Of a DNA stretch of 32,443 bases, positions 27,563 to 32,443 are shown piece by piece. The position numbers were made by a program, and so were the translations under genes. This DNA is from an uncultured Flavobacteriales bacterium (GTDB taxonomy: Bacteria; Bacteroidota; Bacteroidia; Flavobacteriales_D; Sanyastnellaceae): the NCBI GenBank assembly GCA_937884175.1, contig CALGDB010000008.1, positions 1-32,443 of the forward strand, given 5' to 3'. The notes below the pieces were generated by a model, which was not told where the DNA came from, ran no database searches, and was given only the letters and a program-made list of their open reading frames with translations. Each line of letters starts with the position of its first letter. The stretch's first letter is position 1.

Positions 27563-28429
27563 TTAACAGCTCATTCGGAGCAGGTTGATTTCGGCATCCG
27601 ACAAATGCCGGAAGCTGCCGCGTGGAACGTCTTTTTTGGTCAACGGCCCGAGCGTAACCCGGTCCACTTTGACCACATGGTAGCCGAGTTGTTCCAACAT
27701 GCGTCGGGCAATTCGGCTGCGGCTGGACACGAGTTTCAACCCGATTTGGTTGCGTTCCTCGTTGGCAAATTCTGCTTCCTTAGCGCGCACAAATCCCTTA
27801 TCAACCACGAACCCCTTTTTCAATTCTTCCAGGTGGCTCGATTGGACGCGTTCGCCCAATGCGATGTGGTACAGCCGTGACGCGCCGGATTGCGGGTTGT
27901 TCATGCGCACCATCAACTCTTCGTCGTTGGTGAAAAGCATGAGCCCGGTGCTCTCGCGGTCTAGCTTGTCGATGGAGCGGATGGTCTCTTTGCATGCCTT
28001 CTGCACCAGCTCCGCTACTCCTCGGCGTGCGCGTGCATCACCAATGGACGTTCCAAAGCCCTTGGGTTTGTTCAGAAGGACGTAGCGTTTGGTTTCGGGG
28101 CGGATGGACGTGCCGCCGACTTGGACGGTGTCACCGGCGTTGACTTTGTAGCCCATTTGGACCACGATCTCCCCGTTTACCGTGACGACGCCGGATTCGA
28201 TCAGGGCATCGGCTTCCCGCCGCGAACAGACTCCGGCATTCGCGATGTACCGGTTCAATCGCATCGGGCCACCTGAAGGCCCGAGGGGTTTACGGGCACG
28301 CGGTTTGCTGCTGCGGCCTCCCGGACCGGATTTGGCGCCGGGACGAAAATCACTACGTCCAGAGCGGGATGCGTTGGAGCGGCTGTTTGAACGGCCACTG
28401 GAACGCCCGGAGGATGCAGGCTTCTTCAT
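27563..28429 (-). CDS. rRNA pseudouridine synthase (RsuA/RluB/RluF family) with disordered R/S/G-rich N-terminus
   Basis: Start reassigned to MKKPASSGRSSGRSNSRSN; S4 'MRLNRYIANAGVCSRREADALIESGVVTVNG', 'YVLLNKPKGFGTS', 'RSIDKLDRESTGLMLFTND', 'RMLEQLGYHVVKVDRVTLGPL'. Confidence 0.94.
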   Translation of the reverse strand: MKKPASSGRSSGRSNSRSNASRSGRSDFRPGAKSGPGGRSSKPRARKPLGPSGGPMRLNRYIANAGVCSRREADALIESGVVTVNGEIVVQMGYKVNAGDTVQVGGTSIRPETKRYVLLNKPKGFGTSIGDARARRGVAELVQKACKETIRSIDKLDRESTGLMLFTNDEELMVRMNNPQSGASRLYHIALGERVQSSHLEELKKGFVVDKGFVRAKEAEFANEERNQIGLKLVSSRSRIARRMLEQLGYHVVKVDRVTLGPLTKKDVPRGSFRHLSDAEINLLRMSC

Positions 28430-28443
28430 GGCACAAAGATACC

Positions 28444-28805
28444 TCAAGTGGGCAGGCAAATGAACGCGTCGGGAATGTGGTTGATGCGGCGCATGTGGCG
28501 CTTGTACTCGATGGAGATGTCGAAACGGATTTGCGGTGCGTTGATGTCGTGAATGCGTAGGAAATGACGTGCGGCCTGAATGATGGGTTCCTGCTTCTGG
28601 CTGTTGACCGCCTCGACCCCCGATGCTCCAAAGCCCCACCTGCGCACCCTGACTTCCACAAAGGCCCAAACCTTTCCCGTTCGGGCGATGAGGTCGATCT
28701 CGTATCGATTCCACGGCCAATTGCGGAGGAGGACTTGGGTGCTGTTTTTTCGATGTGAATGACGGCACGCGTTTCTTCCCAACGGCCACGTTCGGTAGTA
28801 TTCAT
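28444..28805 (-). CDS. yraN: YraN/UPF0102 family protein with an apparent -1 frameshift
   Basis: 'QVLLRNWPWNRYEIDLIARTGKVWAFVEVRVR' in one frame; N-terminal 'MNTTERGRWEETRAVIHIEK' in the adjacent frame. Frames join at A6 (T6 at 28745-28750 on +). Confidence 0.75.
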
Positions 28806-28879
28806 ACCCCAATATTGGGCGAGGCTTGCTTCGTTTTGCTCTACGTTTTCTGAACCCCTTCCAGCAGTTGATTTTCGCG

Positions 28880-29749
28880 TTAATTCAACACCAGCTGAGC
28901 TGAACCAATCGCTTCGCCTCCTTCGAGGAGCGCGACGACATAGACTCCTGCGGGCAAGGCGCTGGGAGGAATGTAAAAAATACAGGCCTCCACGCGTTCG
29001 TTGTTGTAGTCCACTTCTCGGGTAGCGCTAACGGGTGTGCCCGAAGCATTGACATCATCTGTTTGTTCACCCGCGAGGATTTCACCAGCTTCGTTCACTA
29101 CTTGCAAATGCAGGGTCTTGGTGCCCGCTTCCGCGATTCGGTTCGCCAACAGGGTGAAGCAGACTTTGACCATGCTGGTTCGAGAAGCGCGTGACGTTTC
29201 CCGCTGCCGACCATTGGAAAGGACTCGAATGCCCGTTGCAGAGGCTTCAGCCGCCTGCAGCGTTTGGCCAGCGACAATCATCTCTTCCATGTTCTGCTGC
29301 CGCTCGACCAGGTTGGCGTTGCGTTCTTGAATGGCCTCCACCCGCGCACGCATTTGGTCGTTTTGATCAATGAGCGCGAGGTTTAGTTGGTTCAATGAAT
29401 CGATGGTCGCCACGTAGCCCTTCATGATGGAACGCAGCGTTTCGGCTTCTTTTTTGATTTTGCCGAGCTCCCAGTTTCCATTTTTGACGCGTGTCACGAG
29501 CCGGTCAATCTGACCGCGTTGATCGGCGATTTCCGCCAGCATGAGGGCGTTTTCGGTGGAGAGGGTGTCGTAACTGAAACGCAATTTTTCGAGGTCAAAA
29601 AGGACTTGGTCACGCTCCAAGGTGAGGGTTGCGTTGTCCCCTTCGATGGTTTCGATGGTTTCGCTTTTCTGGTACAGTTGAAGCCCGAGAAACAGGCATA
29701 TAAACGCCAGAACAGCGGATATAGCAATCAGGATGCGTTGTGAATCCAT
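28880..29749 (-). CDS. Membrane-anchored coiled-coil protein of unknown function
   Basis: N-terminal TM 'ILIAISAVLAFICLFLGLQLY', long Glu/Gln/Leu heptad-like segment, beta-rich C-terminal region 'VKVCFTLLANRIAEAGTKTLHLQVVNEAGEILAG'. Confidence 0.75.
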   Translation of the reverse strand: MDSQRILIAISAVLAFICLFLGLQLYQKSETIETIEGDNATLTLERDQVLFDLEKLRFSYDTLSTENALMLAEIADQRGQIDRLVTRVKNGNWELGKIKKEAETLRSIMKGYVATIDSLNQLNLALIDQNDQMRARVEAIQERNANLVERQQNMEEMIVAGQTLQAAEASATGIRVLSNGRQRETSRASRTSMVKVCFTLLANRIAEAGTKTLHLQVVNEAGEILAGEQTDDVNASGTPVSATREVDYNNERVEACIFYIPPSALPAGVYVVALLEGGEAIGSAQLVLN

Positions 29750-29767
29750 GAATCGGGACGTGGGGAA

Positions 29768-30214
29768 TTAGTCGTCGGAAAGGGCGAAGCGAATGGGTAA
29801 AACCAGCTCGACATTCACGGGTTTCCCCTTGTGCAAGCCAGGGGTGAATCCGGGCAACGAGCGGACCACCTGTTGCGCCGCCTTGGAGAGTTCGTCGGGA
29901 CCCTTGAGGACCAAGGTTTTGTTTACTTGACCTGTCTTGTTGATGATGAATTTGACAACGACCGTGCCCTCAATGCCCGCGTTTTGGGCTGCTGGGGGGT
30001 ATTCCAATTTGCCGATAATGTGCTCCATGATGCCTTGGTTGGAGCAGGTTTCACGCTCGGTGCGGTCTTCGATGAGGGCGCAAGAATTCAGCACAGGCAT
30101 GACTTCTGGCGCATTCATCGGCGCGTCTTGCGCTTGCCCGCTGACGGACAGGGAGGCACAGCAGATTAAGACAAGTGCAAAACGCTTGGGGGCGAGGGTT
30201 TCAGAGGTTCGCAT
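29768..30214 (-). CDS. TonB C-terminal domain protein (energy-transducer-like)
   Basis: Start MRTSETLAPKRFALVLICCASLSVSGQAQ; 'KLEYPPAAQNAGIEGTVVVKFIINKTGQVNKTLVLKG...AAQQVVRSLPGFTPGLHKGKPVNVELVLPIRF'. Confidence 0.92.
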   Translation of the reverse strand: MRTSETLAPKRFALVLICCASLSVSGQAQDAPMNAPEVMPVLNSCALIEDRTERETCSNQGIMEHIIGKLEYPPAAQNAGIEGTVVVKFIINKTGQVNKTLVLKGPDELSKAAQQVVRSLPGFTPGLHKGKPVNVELVLPIRFALSDD

Positions 30215-30386
30215 GCTATAAAGAAACAACATTCCCTATAGAAACGCGAGCATCACCGGGTTTAGTTCATGCAAAAGGCACAAGGCACAAATTGTTGATA
30301 ACCATCGTTCATAGATTTTTGAAATGCGGCCATTCGCTTGCCTGCTCCCCTACTAATTTGGGCTTATAAATCAACACCTATACCGC

Positions 30387-31949
30387 ATGAAGCGAATCTT
30401 TACGTTACTGCTTTTGTCGTTGGCCTTTGGCTTGAATGCACAAGAGCGTTATTTGGATGAAATTTTTGATGAGGTGCAAGTCACGGAAGACGTGCAGTAC
30501 GCCGCAAATATCACGGTGATTCCGGCATTGCAAGGGCTGCCTCCAATGCAAATGTCACAGTTCATGGACGTATACGAGCCCGTGGGCGACACCCTCACCA
30601 GCCGTCCGCTTATTCTCTTGTTTCACACGGGCAATTTCTTGCCACAGTATGCCAACGGCTCAGCGCTTGGCACCCGCAAGGATAGCTCCATAGTTGAATT
30701 AGCCCACCGCTTCGCACGGATGGGGTACGTCACGGCATCCGTGGATTACCGCCTCGGTTGGAACCCACTTGCGGGCACGCAGGTGGAGCGTACGTTTCAA
30801 TTGATTAATGCGGCGTACCGTGGGGTTCAGGATGCACGTACCGCCGTTCGTTACTTCCGCATGAACGCGGCTGAGATGGACAACGAATATGGCATTGATC
30901 CGGATAAAATCGCCATGTTCGGCGACGGCACGGGCGGTTATGTCACACTGGCATCGGCGACGCTGCAGGACTACAATGACATTATTTTGAACAATGCCGG
31001 AGAAGCCATCGAGAGCTTTTGGTATGATCCAGGCGACGGATCGACCATCCCAATGGTGATTGAAGCCGTCAACGGTGACCCAGAGGGCAAGCAGGATGGT
31101 TTTGCTCCTGACGGCACGCAGCTCTGTATCGGTCACTATCCCGACTACAGCTCAGAGTTCAACTTCCAGATGAATACGGGCGGCGCTATGGGCTCAGCCG
31201 AATGGTTGGACGCCGGGGACGTTCCGATGGTCAGTTTCCATTGCCCCCATGATGCATACGCGCCGTACACTACGGGCATCGTGGTTGTACCCACTACCAA
31301 CGAGCCGGTCATTGAGGCTACGGGAGCGTACGACTTTCACGCCATCATCAATGCCCAAGAGGCGCCCAACAACAACGACGTGTTCCAGAGCTTGGAATTG
31401 GACGACGACGTTTCACTCGCGGCCAACGCATTGAACGACGGTATGGACGGGTTGTATCCAGTATTGAACAATTACGTAGACGGCGAGCCTACTGAGCCGT
31501 TTGATAGCTCGCCTTGGCAGTGGTGGGACGTGGCTGTTGTACAGGCTGTTGACACCGCGCAAGGCACAAATATCGCCGCTACCCAGTTGTCTTTGAATCC
31601 CACCATGGGCGCAGAAGAAGCTTTGCCATGGATTGACATCATTCAGGGGTACACGGCTCCGCGCATGGCTGTGGCCATGGGCTTGGTTGAAATAAGCAGC
31701 GGCGTCGAGGATGTCGTCAAAGGGGAGACCTTCACCGTCTATCCAAACCCGACCAGCGGGTTTACGACCATTGCGTTCAATGAGCCGGCACCGTTCTGCT
31801 CGTTGTACACAATGGATGGCCGGATCGTACGTCAGTGGCCATTGATTGGAGTTGAGGGCAGCTTCTCTGTTGACTTGAGCAACTTGACTGCTGGCACCTA
31901 CGTGGTCCAGATTGGCCGCGAATCCCAATTGGTGTCCATCGTCCGTTGA
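30387..31949 (+). CDS. Secreted alpha/beta-hydrolase-fold protein with T9SS C-terminal sorting domain; nucleophile elbow altered
   Basis: Signal peptide 'MKRIFTLLLLSLAFGLNAQ', 'VDYRLGWNP', 'RGVQDARTAVRYFRMNAAEMDNEYGIDPDKIAMFGDGTGGYVTLASA', C-term 'VYPNPTSGFTTIAFNEPAP...LTAGTYVVQIGRESQLVSIVR'. Confidence 0.88.
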   Translation: MKRIFTLLLLSLAFGLNAQERYLDEIFDEVQVTEDVQYAANITVIPALQGLPPMQMSQFMDVYEPVGDTLTSRPLILLFHTGNFLPQYANGSALGTRKDSSIVELAHRFARMGYVTASVDYRLGWNPLAGTQVERTFQLINAAYRGVQDARTAVRYFRMNAAEMDNEYGIDPDKIAMFGDGTGGYVTLASATLQDYNDIILNNAGEAIESFWYDPGDGSTIPMVIEAVNGDPEGKQDGFAPDGTQLCIGHYPDYSSEFNFQMNTGGAMGSAEWLDAGDVPMVSFHCPHDAYAPYTTGIVVVPTTNEPVIEATGAYDFHAIINAQEAPNNNDVFQSLELDDDVSLAANALNDGMDGLYPVLNNYVDGEPTEPFDSSPWQWWDVAVVQAVDTAQGTNIAATQLSLNPTMGAEEALPWIDIIQGYTAPRMAVAMGLVEISSGVEDVVKGETFTVYPNPTSGFTTIAFNEPAPFCSLYTMDGRIVRQWPLIGVEGSFSVDLSNLTAGTYVVQIGRESQLVSIVR

Positions 31950-31970
31950 TGGAACGCCTTTCGATGATTC

Positions 31971-32004
31971 AAAACCCCGGGGGCATTTGCATTCGGGGTT
32001 TTTT
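31971..32004. terminator. Bidirectional intrinsic terminator between the T9SS hydrolase and NOS genes
   Basis: AAAACCCCG (31971-31979) pairs with CGGGGTTTT (31994-32002), followed by T's to 32004. Confidence 0.85.
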
Positions 32005-32042
32005 CATGCCCTGAATCAGCGGGCGGTTGCCCGTGTGGGCAG

Positions 32043-32443
32043 TCAGAGGTGAAAGGGACAGCCGGTTGCCGGCCTGGGCTCCTGCCAAGGCGGCGATTGA
32101 TAGAAAAAGTTTGTGTGTGTGCACATCGCATTGTCGAATTCCCGGTGAAATTGCGGCGTCTGTGGACTTGAAATAGGCGGGTTGAGCCAAGACCAATCCC
32201 CGTTTACATGTCGTTCTCGGCCGGTTTCGTGAGTGCAAAATGCCTCAAACTGCGTACCGAGATTGTGGTGGTCTCCAACCGTAATGCCGGCTTTGTCAAA
32301 GCTGTGGAGCACGGCGCGGTTCAGCTCGACCAACGCTCGGTCCCGCCACAGCGTCCGTTCGTTCGAGGTGTCGAGGCCTAAGCATTCGGCCACAACAGGA
32401 AGTTGGTTGTACCGTTCGGCATCGGCGAGGTTCCGCGCGCCGA
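32043..32443 (-). CDS. nos: Nitric oxide synthase oxygenase, C-terminal portion (5' end beyond window)
   Basis: Frame is open past GTG 32393 to the window edge: 'GARNLADAERYNQLPVVAECLGLDTSNERTLWRDRALVELNRAVLHSFDKAGITVGDHHNLGTQFEAFCTHETGRERHVNGDWSWLNPPISSPQTPQFHREFDNAMCTHTNFFYQSPPWQ...'. Matches the NOS oxygenase patterns RY-x-LGLDT, LW+D+A+VE+N+AVLHSF, DHH, DW-x-W-x-x-PP...TP-x-FH. Confidence 0.9.
   Translation of the reverse strand, partial: GARNLADAERYNQLPVVAECLGLDTSNERTLWRDRALVELNRAVLHSFDKAGITVGDHHNLGTQFEAFCTHETGRERHVNGDWSWLNPPISSPQTPQFHREFDNAMCTHTNFFYQSPPWQEPRPATGCPFHL

Noticed and set aside
28286-28426. Repeat array in the N-terminus of the pseudouridine synthase
   Set aside because: Low-complexity R/S/G codons typical of a disordered basic tail, not a nucleotide repeat array or CRISPR.
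28743-28756. Programmed -1 ribosomal frameshift in yraN
   Set aside because: The A6 tract does not form a canonical X XXY YYZ heptamer in the incoming frame and no clear stimulatory hairpin or SD was seen; an indel is simpler, though not excluded.
28430-28789. N-terminal 120-aa extension of the pseudouridine synthase ORF
   Set aside because: Overlaps yraN out of frame; a natural start MKKPASSGRSS exists at 28429.
29643-29665. TTCGATGG short tandem repeat
   Set aside because: Explained by the ETIETIE heptad-like peptide in the coiled-coil CDS.

Overview
A 32.4 kb chromosomal window that looks like a marine-type Bacteroidota (Flavobacteriales-like) genome: DUF4270/DUF4296/DUF4837 families, T9SS sorting domains, TAnnTTTG-like promoters and very compact gene packing. 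Most of it is housekeeping: a partial NtrY-like histidine kinase, outer-membrane proteins, a cyclase, a PLP decarboxylase, glmS, DUF4270, a short GlgA-like protein, panC, tatA, a LysM transglycosylase, DUF4837, a BNR/YCF48-like protein, a T9SS M1 peptidase, slyD, thiL, asnB, GT4, an NMO/FabK-like protein, DUF393, uvrC, an epimerase, DUF4296, pyrC, a Dpm1-like transferase, an rRNA pseudouridine synthase, yraN, a coiled-coil protein, a TonB-like protein and a T9SS alpha/beta hydrolase. The right edge holds the C-terminal part of a nitric oxide synthase oxygenase domain, the most unusual gene here. Other points for follow-up: two TTCGnnCGAA palindromes flanking a promoter between the GlgA-like gene and panC; repeated TAnnTTYG-like boxes only 3-4 nt upstream of ATGs (probable leaderless starts); a GT5-only GlgA-like protein lacking the KTGGL motif; a T9SS hydrolase whose nucleophile Ser is replaced by Gly; and an apparent frameshift in yraN at an A6 tract. 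I saw no CRISPR array, tRNA/rRNA gene, IS element or recognisable defence island. All calls come from reading the sequence; no searches were run.
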